Shown: positions 18,050-26,848, counted from the first letter of the stretch. The stretch is 64,000 nt of DNA from Sneathiella limimaris (GCF_012932565.1 NZ_JABBYJ010000001.1:2232001-2296000); one strand, 5' to 3'. The notes: generated from the letters alone by a model not told the origin. Translations and numbers: made by a program.

Positions 18050-18243
18050 TTAATTACAGTTCTCTGTAAGGCGTTGAAAAGTAAACGAAAATCAAAACGC
18101 CAATTTTTCAAATTTTCCCAAAACCGTATAAGATGCAGAACAAGAACTAGGTATAAGTGTCTGTTGATCTAAGAACTTTTTTCTACGGTATTGAAGTTTG
18201 AAGTCATATTGCTCGAAATAAAGTGCACTCAATCTTAATAACG

Positions 18244-20274
18244 CTAGTGCAACACACTTAATGTCAACGCCTCTTCAACCTCATGTGCACCGTTGGAAGG
18301 TAGATCCAGTTTTTGATCGAAGAAATATTTTAGCTCTTTACTGTGTTCTATTAATTTCCACGCTGTAAAATTACTCAGCGCATAAAGCCGTTCAGGTTTG
18401 ATTTTAATTATTCTACCCTTTTGATCATTAAATGTACCAAGATGGGGGAAACCGCTGGAACCGAAACTTTTCCTCTTATCATGTTTGGGCTGCCAATTCT
18501 CGTTTAAGTCCAAGGCCACTTGAATGTTCTTCACATCCGATACAGTCATATTTTCGCTTTCCGTTGTTCCTTTTATCGACTTTTTCCAATCCTCATCCAT
18601 TCCCAAGAATATAATGCAAATTTTGGGGTGATAGGTTCGCGGTTCTTTTCTGCCGAGAGATAAATCGAGTTGCGAAGTGTAAGTATATCGTCGGCAACTG
18701 ATCAGCTTATTCTCTTTTAGTTCTTCTGCGATGGATAATAAGTCATAATATCCTCGCAATTCTTGCTTGTTTTCAGGTAGGAGCACGTTCTCTTGCAAAA
18801 CTAAGCCTGCATTGTGGATACTTGCTTCTGTTCTTAGAAAAAATGTGGGCAGATCATCTCCTGCCATCTCAAGACACATTTTCAATCTATCGTCGACATT
18901 GTCTATCTCTGGTAATTTATTTTCGTGTTTACTTAATCCGTCTTTGCAAATTTCAATCATGCTTTGCTTTTCATCGGGATTATTTTCTTTAAATCCCTTG
19001 ATATACTTGTCTTTTCCCAATGGGGCATATGAATTGGCAAAGACAATGATATTTTCGACTTCTCGCTCGAGCAAAGAAACCAAGCCCAAGTTATCTTCGT
19101 GACCACCGTCGCCATGAGCCCATTCTTTTTCGTATATCTCTCCCTCTTTTGTAGACCATCCCGTTTGTTTTGGGACCACCATATCGGTTGGAACAAAATG
19201 CTCCGGAAAGCCCATATTGGAAAAAAGTAAGTTAAGCAAAGGTATTGAAATGATGGTTTCAACAGGCGCGGCCCCTGAAATGGCAGCTACATTGGAAAGC
19301 GAAAAATTAAGTCGCGAACGATCTGTCAGATTTCCTATAATAGGGTCTCGCAAGGTGAGAGACTTTACCTTACTCCCCTCTTTGACATTATCCGTAATAT
19401 AGTCATAACCGTAGGATTCAACATAACCGCCCCCCAACGGTATTTTTGCAGGGCTTTTTTGATTGGGGCCAGCTTTCCAGGGAACGCCAGTGTATAAGGG
19501 CGTCATTTCCAATAAGTATTTTTCTGTTGGGTCAGGATTAATACGCTTCGCCAATACCGTGCCACCTACAATTAAATAAGGGCGCTTCCGTTCCACATAA
19601 TGAATTTCTGTTTTTTCGAAACGCACATTATTCTTGAGAATTCTCTTGCGGTCTTCGTTACTCCAAGTGAACAAACTGTCGGGAGCGTTTCCTTTGGTCC
19701 GACCTAGCCCAAAGGGTTTCAAATAAATTTTTGATAAAGCATCTGAAAAGGCTTCGTCCATTCGAAGACCGAAAAGCGCAGCAAAATAGTTAGCGGTAAT
19801 TGCTGCGTCTTCCATCGCCCCTAACATAGAGCTATCGTGAAATTCGGGCGATAAATTACCTTCAATCATTGAAGGTAATCTCTTAGCAACATCCCCTGGA
19901 CTATGGAACCTGCCTAAGAACACATCCTCACTATAGGTTTGTTTTAAATATGTATAGGGGATCGACGTCCAAGAGCCGCCGGAAACAGCGGAAATATATC
20001 GCACTTTATCTATCCACCCTAAACGATGCAAAGCTCTTAATTGCCCTAATGCAGCAGGAGCGGCACGGTTACCACCTCCTTGAAAAGCGACACCAAAGGA
20101 AGGTCTGTCCTTGATTTCCTGATATTGTAATTCGGGATATTCAGTTTTCTTTTCTGGCGTTGGCCAGTAACGAGCGGTGAACTTTTCTTTAGGTGCGGCG
20201 CAAGCTGATAAAATGACTAAGGCCAATAATGAGGCTAATAATTTAACGGATTGCTGTTGATGTGAGTAACTCAT
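18244..20274 (-). CDS. cPLA2/patatin-like phospholipase lipoprotein
   Basis: A 676-residue protein with a lipoprotein signal (ALVILSACAAP, lipidated C25). The catalytic module resembles cytosolic phospholipase A2 rather than classic patatin: oxyanion motif QGGGNRAA (residues 65-72), nucleophile serine in SAVSGGSW (S98), and the aspartate in HGDGGHEDNLGLVSLL. The residues are intact, so acyl-hydrolase activity on lipids is plausible. The C-terminal 300 residues match nothing recognised. It lies 194 bp from tRNA-Ser and 16 bp downstream of a second lipoprotein gene on the same strand. Base use looks more AT-rich than the core genes, so acquisition by transfer is possible. Confidence 0.75.
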   Translation of the reverse strand: MSYSHQQQSVKLLASLLALVILSACAAPKEKFTARYWPTPEKKTEYPELQYQEIKDRPSFGVAFQGGGNRAAPAALGQLRALHRLGWIDKVRYISAVSGGSWTSIPYTYLKQTYSEDVFLGRFHSPGDVAKRLPSMIEGNLSPEFHDSSMLGAMEDAAITANYFAALFGLRMDEAFSDALSKIYLKPFGLGRTKGNAPDSLFTWSNEDRKRILKNNVRFEKTEIHYVERKRPYLIVGGTVLAKRINPDPTEKYLLEMTPLYTGVPWKAGPNQKSPAKIPLGGGYVESYGYDYITDNVKEGSKVKSLTLRDPIIGNLTDRSRLNFSLSNVAAISGAAPVETIISIPLLNLLFSNMGFPEHFVPTDMVVPKQTGWSTKEGEIYEKEWAHGDGGHEDNLGLVSLLEREVENIIVFANSYAPLGKDKYIKGFKENNPDEKQSMIEICKDGLSKHENKLPEIDNVDDRLKMCLEMAGDDLPTFFLRTEASIHNAGLVLQENVLLPENKQELRGYYDLLSIAEELKENKLISCRRYTYTSQLDLSLGRKEPRTYHPKICIIFLGMDEDWKKSIKGTTESENMTVSDVKNIQVALDLNENWQPKHDKRKSFGSSGFPHLGTFNDQKGRIIKIKPERLYALSNFTAWKLIEHSKELKYFFDQKLDLPSNGAHEVEEALTLSVLH

Positions 20275-20290
20275 CTACTTTCCTATCCTG

Positions 20291-21373
20291 TTATTGGTCT
20301 AGTCTTGAGAAAAACGGGTCGAACGATTTGAAGATGGGGACGGGTCGTACTGTGACATCGGGGTCATCTGCCGCAAACTTTTGGAACCATTGCAGTACTC
20401 GATCTAACCGCTCGTAGTAGGGAATATCCAAAACAGCAGACTCTGGATCAAGAGGGCCCGACAGTGAGTCCCAGTGAATTGGGATAACCCATTTAGCTTT
20501 GCTGGCAACAACTGTATTGTTCCAATATTTTTTGGCTTTCTCTTCACATTCAAACCCTAATGCGCCAATTCCTAAAAAAATTGTGTCCGCTTCAAAACGT
20601 TTATCATGAAATTCTTGGTTAATTTCACCTGCCGTTGGCACTATCAATATAGAACCCTGTCTCAACTTCAAATGTGCTGCCACGCTAATCCCTTCTTTCA
20701 TTTGGGTAATCTTCGCAGGAAATGCCCAGTCTGGATCATAGGAAGCGTTTTCTAGTAACTTAGAGGCGATATTCTCCGAATGTTTGACCTTTATCAATGT
20801 CACTGAAATTGGATCATAATCAAAAGAATATTCTGATAAATTTTCATCCAAATACTCATGAGAAATTTGTTGGCAAATGCTTGGAAAAAAGCGTTTTGTT
20901 CGATCTGCTATTTCTAAGAGAACTGGACCACCAACTAGGGTTGCGCCTGTCAAGCAAGCGATTAATGGACTATCAAGCGCATGATCAAAATGACCATGCA
21001 TTGCAAAAACTGCATCAAGGTTATCTTTGTTCGATTTATTGTCAGAGCACCCAGCATTCATCTTTACAGCTAGCGCGCATAGCATCGTTTCAATCTGTAC
21101 ATTATTTGGGGAAATTGGGCGGTATAAATATTGGTCAGGGCGGCTTAAATAACCATCTATCATTATTGTCGTATCGTTATCTTTGATGAGAAAGCTTGAA
21201 ACCCCTAAAAAACGGGCTGTGGCCCCTTGATAAGATGGCTTGATTTCGTACGTTGCATAGATTGAATCTTCCCAGAATTTACGGAACTCTCCGCTGCAGC
21301 CCGTTAAAAAAAATAGTATGACACCAGATAAGGCTAATTTAAATAACCCTGCATTACACAACCTCAAAACCAT
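20291..21373 (-). CDS. Metallo-beta-lactamase fold lipoprotein (UlaG/NAPE-PLD-like)
   Basis: A 360-residue protein with a lipobox (FFLTGCSGE, C26). The MBL core shows the metal motif MHGHFDHALDS (H126, H128, D130, H131), an early glycine strand FLGVSSFLI, and a late histidine in IPIHWDS. The arrangement resembles the UlaG/NAPE-PLD branch of the fold, hydrolases of phosphate esters or lactones, but the substrate is not readable. It is the first gene of a pair with the cPLA2-like lipoprotein, so both may remodel lipids in the envelope. Confidence 0.75.
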   Translation of the reverse strand: MVLRLCNAGLFKLALSGVILFFLTGCSGEFRKFWEDSIYATYEIKPSYQGATARFLGVSSFLIKDNDTTIMIDGYLSRPDQYLYRPISPNNVQIETMLCALAVKMNAGCSDNKSNKDNLDAVFAMHGHFDHALDSPLIACLTGATLVGGPVLLEIADRTKRFFPSICQQISHEYLDENLSEYSFDYDPISVTLIKVKHSENIASKLLENASYDPDWAFPAKITQMKEGISVAAHLKLRQGSILIVPTAGEINQEFHDKRFEADTIFLGIGALGFECEEKAKKYWNNTVVASKAKWVIPIHWDSLSGPLDPESAVLDIPYYERLDRVLQWFQKFAADDPDVTVRPVPIFKSFDPFFSRLDQ

Positions 21374-21417
21374 TTATTGCAAGCCTCTTTTATTCTGTTT
21401 TGAGTACAATTTTTTGT

Positions 21418-21423
21418 ATTATA
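21418..21423 (-). promoter_or_regulatory. Candidate -10 box for the lipoprotein pair
   Basis: A perfect TATAAT on the minus strand lies about 45 bases before the MBL lipoprotein start. No good -35 is visible at 16-18 bases, so the call is tentative. The rest of 21374-21591 holds nothing recognised. Confidence 0.35.
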
Positions 21424-21591
21424 ATGACATTCTAATGCATGGAATTTTAGCAAAAATCACAAAAATTTCCATACGTTAAATTGAAAGAGATGAAGTGGTC
21501 CTTCAAAACACAGTAAGTTTAATTACGGTAAAACCAGCCATGGTAAGCACCTACAAAAATTTAATAGGGCTTGAGCCTACAGGTGGCAGGG

Positions 21592-22503
21592 TTATTTTAT
21601 TTTCTGTTTTGCTTTCCAGTTTGTCAGGATGGGTCCTGCAATTGCCAATGTTAATCCGATGAGAAACAACCGGGAAAGTTCTTCACCTAATAAAACAGCT
21701 CCAAACATGCTCGCTGCGACCGGTGCTAGTGGAACATAAATCGCTGCTTTTGAGGGGCTGAGCTGTTGTAATCCCCAGTTAAAGAGAAAAAGGCTTAACG
21801 CGGCAGCGGGGCCTGCGAGATATAAGATCCAGAGCCAGTCTTCAGCTGAGAAAGTCTGTGTAACCGCCGGAAAACCCTCAGAAAAAGAAAAGAGGAGAAT
21901 AAAGGTAGAGCCCGCAGTCATTCCAATAATCGTCGAATGAACGATTGAGTGGACTTTAAGCAGGCTGGACGAAAACGCGTTGTAAGTCGCCCCGCAACAG
22001 ACAGCCATGAAGAAAAGGATTTCCCCGGTCCAGCTATGGGAACCAGGCTGGTCCTGAAACGCCTTTTCGCCAATCGCTAATGATACGCCGATGATTGAGA
22101 GGATAGCTGCAAACAGGTTGACGGGGGTTAATCTATCTCGTCCAACCATTGCTGCTATGAGCATCGTCATGATGGGAATGAGTGAGAAGATGACTGCGCC
22201 GCGTGAGGCGGGTATTTCTTCCAAGGCTGTATTTACAAAGAGATGGAAAAAGCCGAATTGCATGATCCCCAGGCAGCAAAACGCAAGACTAATTTTAAGG
22301 GGTGGAATAGGGCGTCTGACATAGAAAAGCAAAGGGAGTAGCATTAGGACCGCGAGGCCGTATCTCAAGAACCCTAAAGTGGCAGGAACCGAATGCTGAT
22401 CCATAATGATCCGGATCGCGACAAAAGACATTCCCAACATCACAGAGGACCCACTTAAGGCTAAATGTGGAAAACTTGCAGCGAGAGTGGCGTTTTGAGT
22501 CAA
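21592..22503 (-). CDS. EamA/DMT-family transporter
   Basis: About 303 residues with ten predicted membrane segments in two EamA repeats (first helix near HLALSGSSVMLGMSFVAI; repeat signatures PASRGAVIFSLIPI and SPSKAAIYVPLAPVAASMFG). The frame is open upstream to 22668, but that would overlap the TauD gene by 160 bases. A TTG at 22503, just after the TauD stop with GGATAATAG before it, gives the family length. DMT exporters or importers move amino acids and metabolites. Coupling to the dioxygenase gene suggests related substrates. Confidence 0.8.
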   Translation of the reverse strand: MTQNATLAASFPHLALSGSSVMLGMSFVAIRIIMDQHSVPATLGFLRYGLAVLMLLPLLFYVRRPIPPLKISLAFCCLGIMQFGFFHLFVNTALEEIPASRGAVIFSLIPIMTMLIAAMVGRDRLTPVNLFAAILSIIGVSLAIGEKAFQDQPGSHSWTGEILFFMAVCCGATYNAFSSSLLKVHSIVHSTIIGMTAGSTFILLFSFSEGFPAVTQTFSAEDWLWILYLAGPAAALSLFLFNWGLQQLSPSKAAIYVPLAPVAASMFGAVLLGEELSRLFLIGLTLAIAGPILTNWKAKQKIK

Positions 22504-22507
22504 TCTA

Positions 22508-23356
22508 TTATCCGTCGCTATAATAGTCGGGGTTATCTGCAATTGTGAGACGGTGAAGGCGACGCTCGTATCCTTCGTATCCGCCGGATGCTCTATGCAG
22601 GACAGATCGGTTATCCCAGAGTACCAGCATATCTGGCTCCCATTTGTGTTGATAAACAAATTCTTCACGGTCCTGCCAATCCCTTAACTCTGCAGCGAGT
22701 TCACGTGCCTCTTCGTGGGACAGGCCGTCAAAGTCTACCACATAACTTCCACCAAAAAGGCCAATTTTTCCGCTTTCTGGGTGATTACGGGCAATGGAGT
22801 GGAGCTGGATTTTTTTTGCTTCATCTGAAACTGTTATCCGCATGGCCCCGTTATCTTTGGCATAGGCCCCATCCCGAGCATAAGCGGTTCGCGCAGAATG
22901 CACAGCATTCAGGTGCAGTAGTTTTTCTTTCATGTTTGAGGGCAGCTTTTCGTACGCTAAATGTTGGTTTGAAAAAAATGTGTCACCCCCGTGCGGTGGT
23001 ATCACAATTCCATATAGACAGGTGCCTGCAGGAGGGACAGGCATAAAGCTCCAATCAGAATGCCAGTTATCTGCAAATATTCGACCGGTTTCATCCGCTC
23101 GGCGATGGATGGCTGCTATTTTCTCATGTCCATCAATCGGTTCGATGAATGGATCGTCTCCGATAGGGCCAAAATACTCAGCAAAACGCACTAAATCATC
23201 ATTTGTTAGTTTTTGATCTGGAAATACCAGAACGTGATGATCCATCCATGCCTTGCGAATTTGTTTTAGGTCTTCAGAACTAACAGGGTTAGAAAAATCC
23301 ACACCTGTAATTTTTGCACCGCAAGGCGCCTCCATATTTTGGACTGAAATTATCAC
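22508..23356 (-). CDS. TauD/TfdA-family Fe(II)/2-oxoglutarate dioxygenase
   Basis: A 282-residue member of the TauD/TfdA family. The iron ligands H99 and D101 are in NWHSDWSF and the distal His in SVLHRASG, with the 2-oxoglutarate arginine in ERRLHRLTI. These enzymes hydroxylate taurine, aryl-oxyacids, gamma-butyrobetaine-like or other small molecules. The substrate cannot be named from the sequence. It is transcribed divergently from a TetR gene across a perfect inverted repeat, and is followed directly by a DMT transporter gene. Confidence 0.88.
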   Translation of the reverse strand: MIISVQNMEAPCGAKITGVDFSNPVSSEDLKQIRKAWMDHHVLVFPDQKLTNDDLVRFAEYFGPIGDDPFIEPIDGHEKIAAIHRRADETGRIFADNWHSDWSFMPVPPAGTCLYGIVIPPHGGDTFFSNQHLAYEKLPSNMKEKLLHLNAVHSARTAYARDGAYAKDNGAMRITVSDEAKKIQLHSIARNHPESGKIGLFGGSYVVDFDGLSHEEARELAAELRDWQDREEFVYQHKWEPDMLVLWDNRSVLHRASGGYEGYERRLHRLTIADNPDYYSDG

Positions 23357-23395
23357 TGTTTCCCCTTATTTGTTCTTTTTAATATCGCTATCACC

Positions 23396-23423
23396 AAAAT
23401 AGTTGTTGAACAACAACTATTTT
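23396..23423. promoter_or_regulatory. 28-bp perfect inverted repeat, likely TetR operator
   Basis: AAAATAGTTGTTG and CAACAACTATTTT are exact reverse complements of 13 bases around a central AA. It lies in the 138-bp gap between the divergent TauD-like and TetR genes, as expected for an operator controlling both. Confidence 0.8.
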
Positions 23424-23494
23424 GTTAGATTGTTATATGTCTGATTTTTATAAAAAATTTCTGCGTGGCAATTTTTTGCAAAAAGATTTGGTAA

Positions 23495-24106
23495 ATGAAG
23501 GAAACCCGAAAAAACACTGAAAGACGAGCCGATTCCAATCAGAAGCTTATTCAAGCGGCTATGGAACTTTTCGCAGAAAAAGGGTACCAGCGAACGACCC
23601 TTGTTCAAATTGGTCAAAGAGCTGGATTTACGGGTACATTGGTCAGCAACCGCTTCGGAAGCAAGGAGCGGATATTGCGCGCCGTACTGGCGCATATTCT
23701 AAACCGATTTGAAAATCGTAATCTTGAAACTTCAAGCCTTGCGAAAAATGCGGAGAGTAGACTCTCACAGTTTATCGAGATGTATCTCCGTGATGTTGCC
23801 GAGCAGGGGCCAAGAATACGGGCCCTCTATGTGCTGATGGGAGAGGCCACGGGTGCACTGCCTGAAATTGCAGACGAAATTGTAAAGGTGAATATTGTTT
23901 TTCGAGAAGAGGTTGGGCGAATAATTAAGGCGGATATGGGTACAGGAATTGTTAGGGTAGGGATTGATGTTGAGCTGGCCACAACCCTGATCGTAGGACT
24001 TTTACGGGGCATTTCCATGCAGTTTTTGGCTGAGCCTGAGAGGTTAGGTATAGACCATCTAATCGAACAGGCACAAAAGGCGGCTCACAAGATATTATGT
24101 TGCTGA
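23495..24106 (+). CDS. TetR-family transcriptional regulator
   Basis: A 203-residue protein with a TetR N-terminal helix-turn-helix (NQKLIQAAMELFAEKGYQRT, LVQIGQRAGFTGTLVSNRFG) and a helical ligand domain. The recognition helix region GFTGTLVSNRFGSKERIL is typical. It is divergent from the TauD/DMT pair, with a perfect palindrome between, so it most likely represses that pair and itself and is released by a small-molecule ligand. Confidence 0.88.
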   Translation: MKETRKNTERRADSNQKLIQAAMELFAEKGYQRTTLVQIGQRAGFTGTLVSNRFGSKERILRAVLAHILNRFENRNLETSSLAKNAESRLSQFIEMYLRDVAEQGPRIRALYVLMGEATGALPEIADEIVKVNIVFREEVGRIIKADMGTGIVRVGIDVELATTLIVGLLRGISMQFLAEPERLGIDHLIEQAQKAAHKILCC

Positions 24107-24140
24107 TAGTCTGCGATATTGAAAGAAGTTGGGGGTAGGG

Positions 24141-24593
24141 ATGCTCATCTCTATTGTAAAGACTTTGGGATTATTGGTTCCCGCCATTGTTCCATCTTGG
24201 CGCTTTTTTGACACCATTGCCCCATCTCCGCGCATTCAAGTCCAACTATTATCCGAACGGGATCAAAACATTATTGAAGACGGTTGGCAGGATTTTCGTC
24301 CACGACCGAAGCATCTTCCCGTGTGGAAAATGGGGCTTCGCATGTTCTGGAATTATCGATGGAACGAAAGCCTGTTTTTGGTCAGTTGTTCAGAGTGCTT
24401 AACGCAGTTTCCGACGGATCATAGCGAAAACGAGATAAAGCGTCACATACGGGAAGATTTTTGGGATCAAGAGAACTTTTCATATGCCTGCTTTAGTCTT
24501 TTATTAATTGCGCGCGAAGGTGGCGATCTTCATCAGGTAAGGGTCTATATTTCGGAGCCTTTTTCTTTGCAACAGGAAGGCAGCGTGGCATGA
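24141..24593 (+). CDS. Hypothetical protein
   Basis: About 150 residues, not recognised. The start MLISIVKTLGLLVPAIVPSW includes a short hydrophobic stretch, then a globular region rich in Trp and Phe (KMGLRMFWNYRW, CSECLTQFP). An upstream TTG at 24129 is also possible. The stop overlaps the next gene's start (ATGA), so the two are translationally coupled. The N-terminal hydrophobic part could dip into the membrane, working with the membrane protein encoded next. Confidence 0.6.
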   Translation: MLISIVKTLGLLVPAIVPSWRFFDTIAPSPRIQVQLLSERDQNIIEDGWQDFRPRPKHLPVWKMGLRMFWNYRWNESLFLVSCSECLTQFPTDHSENEIKRHIREDFWDQENFSYACFSLLLIAREGGDLHQVRVYISEPFSLQQEGSVA

Positions 24594-25288
24594 GCTTTGA
24601 GATGGCAGTGCGTGCCACAGAGATCTTAATGGGCTGGGCTTTCTTGCAGCAAAGTTTTGAGCATTTGTGGAGTAAGAGTTGGGAGAGATATTTATACCTT
24701 CTGCGCGCAATACTCTCTTTATGCCTGTTAATTGGTGTTGCAACAAATTGGGTGTGCTTGGGACTTTTTCTTCTTGGACTAGTTAGCCTCTATCGGTTTC
24801 AGGGCCCATTTAACGGCGGCAGCGATCGAATGAGTTACTTGATCCTAACATGCCTCACCCTTACAAAATTTCTACCCAATCCGGTTTGGCAAGAGATTGC
24901 GTTTGGGTACTTAGCCCTGCAATTGGTGCTCTCCTATTTCATTTCTGGTTGGGTAAAGGTTGTCAATCCGGAATGGCGATGCGGAAGAGCGCTTGCGGAT
25001 GTTTTTGCCTATTCGGCATATCCGGTGAGTGAGACATTGAGAGGCTGGCGCAAAAAGCCAACGCTACTATTATGTATGTCATGGGCTGTAATTGGATTTG
25101 AGCTTGCGTTTCCATTCACGTTGATTGCTAAGGAGGCTTTGTATGTTGGTTTGGGTATTGCGGCGTTGTTTCATCTTGTAAATGCATTTCTATTTGGCCT
25201 AAACCGCTTCTTCTGGATTTGGATTTCTGCCTATCCCTCAATTCTGTGGCTTCAGGGTCGTATTTTCGCCGGCGGTTTATTTTTTTAA
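24590..25288 (+). CDS. Multi-pass membrane protein (HTTM/DoxX-like)
   Basis: A 232-residue protein with about six hydrophobic helices. The central FNGGSDRMSYL and the motif SGWVKVVNPEWRCG resemble HTTM/vitamin-K-carboxylase-like membrane proteins (horizontally transferred transmembrane), but the match is from memory only; a DoxX-like fold is an alternative. It is coupled to the hypothetical gene upstream and ends just before a terminator hairpin. The function is unknown. Confidence 0.6.
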   Translation: MSFEMAVRATEILMGWAFLQQSFEHLWSKSWERYLYLLRAILSLCLLIGVATNWVCLGLFLLGLVSLYRFQGPFNGGSDRMSYLILTCLTLTKFLPNPVWQEIAFGYLALQLVLSYFISGWVKVVNPEWRCGRALADVFAYSAYPVSETLRGWRKKPTLLLCMSWAVIGFELAFPFTLIAKEALYVGLGIAALFHLVNAFLFGLNRFFWIWISAYPSILWLQGRIFAGGLFF

Positions 25289-25298
25289 AGAGGGAACA

Positions 25299-25328
25299 AA
25301 AAAGCCCCCGCAATGCGGAGGCTTTTCA
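25299..25328. terminator. Bidirectional hairpin terminator
   Basis: AAAAAGCCCCCGC-AAT-GCGGAGGCTTTT: a GC stem with one mismatch, flanked by A and T runs, between the convergent HTTM-like and Cache genes. It can serve both strands. Confidence 0.75.
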
Positions 25329-25348
25329 TTTCTTAAAATCCGAAGATC

Positions 25349-25801
25349 TTATTTATAGTAACCTACACCAAAGATCAGATCATTATGCATTTCTGTGTAA
25401 GCTTCTTTAGGAGCAATCTTTTTGGTCTGTGGGTGAACCCACTGATATGTTGTCCAAGCACTACCGTTTGCTTTTGTGCTTTCAGCATATTCTTTAACGA
25501 ACTCTTTGCCGGTTGGGTCTTTCAGGCCCATTAGGTTGCGGCCAACGAGTTTGTCGTTTGCGCCGTGAAATACCATTTCGTCGGAAGCTGAGCTCTGAAT
25601 GAACACATAGTATTCACCGTGGTTGTACTCACCGCCCTTGACTGAAAAGTCAGCAAAAGCCTTTTCCTGACCAACTTCCTTGTAATGAGCAATTGCTGCC
25701 TTCACGAGGTTTTCGGCAATCGCTTTCTTATCTTCAGCCTGTGCTGAGAATGCAGTTACGATTGAAAATAAGATGAGAACGGGGGCTAAAATTTTGCGCA
25801 T
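25349..25801 (-). CDS. Secreted single-Cache-domain protein (copy 1)
   Basis: A 150-residue protein with a Sec signal peptide (cleavage after SAQA, about residue 22) and an sCache_2-like domain: KAAIAHYKEVGQEKAFADFS, YYVFIQSSASDEMVFHGAN, LVGRNLMGLKDPTGKEFV, TTYQWVHPQTKKIAPKEAY. Cache domains normally form the sensor part of chemoreceptors; here it is a free periplasmic protein without any effector domain. It is closely similar over its full length to the gene at 26249-26701, so the two arose by duplication. The role is unknown; ligand binding for a chemoreceptor or kinase is inferred. Confidence 0.8.
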   Translation of the reverse strand: MRKILAPVLILFSIVTAFSAQAEDKKAIAENLVKAAIAHYKEVGQEKAFADFSVKGGEYNHGEYYVFIQSSASDEMVFHGANDKLVGRNLMGLKDPTGKEFVKEYAESTKANGSAWTTYQWVHPQTKKIAPKEAYTEMHNDLIFGVGYYK

Positions 25802-25999
25802 ATTCGTTTTCCTAAGATACTAACATATTACCAAGAGATTTTGACATTTTCTGTCGCATCAACTGCGCCTTATTTAGAGGTATAACGTTTAAGAAGAAAT
25901 TAATAAGAAAGCGATTTCTGACGTTTTTTTGTTAAGGGTTTGTTAACGTTTCCGGCGCAACATCTGGGAACTCAGTTATTTTGAAGAAAGCTGTTTCCA

Positions 26000-26170
26000 A
26001 TGAAGTTAAAGAAGGAAGGAATTGTCGGGAATATTATCTTGGCAGGTCTTTTATGCGTTCTACTGGCAGTTATGGCTTTGGAAAAGGGTTCTTTTCTTAT
26101 GGAGGGCGTTGAGGTAGAGCCGAATACGCTTCACGTCGCCCGGCAGATGGCTCAGGACGTAGTTCACTGA
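26000..26170 (+). CDS. Small membrane protein (putative)
   Basis: A 56-codon frame starting MKLKKEGIVGNIILAGLLCV with a single hydrophobic helix of about 20 residues, then a short charged tail. It runs against both flanking Cache genes and ends just before a terminator hairpin, which supports expression. The ribosome site is weak (GAAGAAAG at some distance). The protein family is not recognised. Confidence 0.45.
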   Translation: MKLKKEGIVGNIILAGLLCVLLAVMALEKGSFLMEGVEVEPNTLHVARQMAQDVVH

Positions 26171-26197
26171 AAGCTCTCTATACTTTTCGAAAACAAT

Positions 26198-26230
26198 AAA
26201 AAAGCCTCCAGAAAACTGGAGGCTTTTCTT
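26198..26230. terminator. Bidirectional hairpin terminator
   Basis: AAAAAAGCCTCCAG-AAAA-CTGGAGGCTTTTCTT: a perfect 8-bp GC-rich stem extended by A:T pairs, positioned between the small plus-strand ORF and the convergent second Cache gene. Confidence 0.85.
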
Positions 26231-26248
26231 TTGTCCTAAGCGCTGAGC

Positions 26249-26701
26249 TTATTCGTAGTATCCAGTTGAAAAAACCAGGTCTCCGGCTTTTTCTGAATAA
26301 ACGACTTTTGGTGCGATTTTCTTAGTCTCTGGGTGAACCCATTGGTATGATGTCCAGGTGCTGCCGTTTGCAACAGCATTTTCCCAAAGGGCTTTTACAA
26401 ACAAATCACCGTTTGTATCTTTGAGGCCAGTCAGGTTTTTCCCAACCAGTTTTGGATTCACTGCATGGAAAACATGAGAGCCATCTGATGCTTTCATAAC
26501 AAAGAGATAGAACTCACCCTGGAAAAATTCGGTGTTTGGCTTTGAAAAGTCTGCGTATGCCTGCTGTTCACCCACTTTTTGGTAGTGAGCAATAGCGGCT
26601 TTCACCAGATTTTCAGCTTTTGCTTTGCGGTCATCAGCTTGTGCTGAAACTGCAGTAATAAGCGCGAAGACGACGAGAATGGGGGTCAAAATTTTCTTCA
26701 T
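26249..26701 (-). CDS. Secreted single-Cache-domain protein (copy 2)
   Basis: A 150-residue paralogue of the protein at 25349-25801, with the same architecture: signal peptide ending SAQADD, then the Cache core with GEFYLFVMKASDGSHVFHAV, LVGKNLTGLKDTNGDLFVKA and SYQWVHPETKKIAPKVVYSE. The conserved Cache ligand segment WVHPxTKKIAPK is shared, while other positions differ, so ligand or partner specificity may have diverged. It has its own terminator downstream, so the two copies are separate units. Confidence 0.8.
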   Translation of the reverse strand: MKKILTPILVVFALITAVSAQADDRKAKAENLVKAAIAHYQKVGEQQAYADFSKPNTEFFQGEFYLFVMKASDGSHVFHAVNPKLVGKNLTGLKDTNGDLFVKALWENAVANGSTWTSYQWVHPETKKIAPKVVYSEKAGDLVFSTGYYE

Positions 26702-26848
26702 CAGAATGTCCTGTAGAATATACGTGATACTTCATTCCAAGCAGACTTGCTGCTTTGACCGGCTAAGTAACGTAGCAATACTTAAGAACTTGTTAATTCT
26801 AATGATATTATGTGGATTTTCACCTTGTCAGGCAGGGCCCCGTTTTAT

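Noticed and set aside
18054-18069. Hairpin TTACAG-TTCT-CTGTAA just after tRNA-Ser as terminator
   Set aside because: Stem is short and not followed by a T-run.
18025-21600. Integration site repeat of the tRNA-Ser 3' end
   Set aside because: No second copy of the tRNA 3' sequence and no integrase gene were seen in the window.
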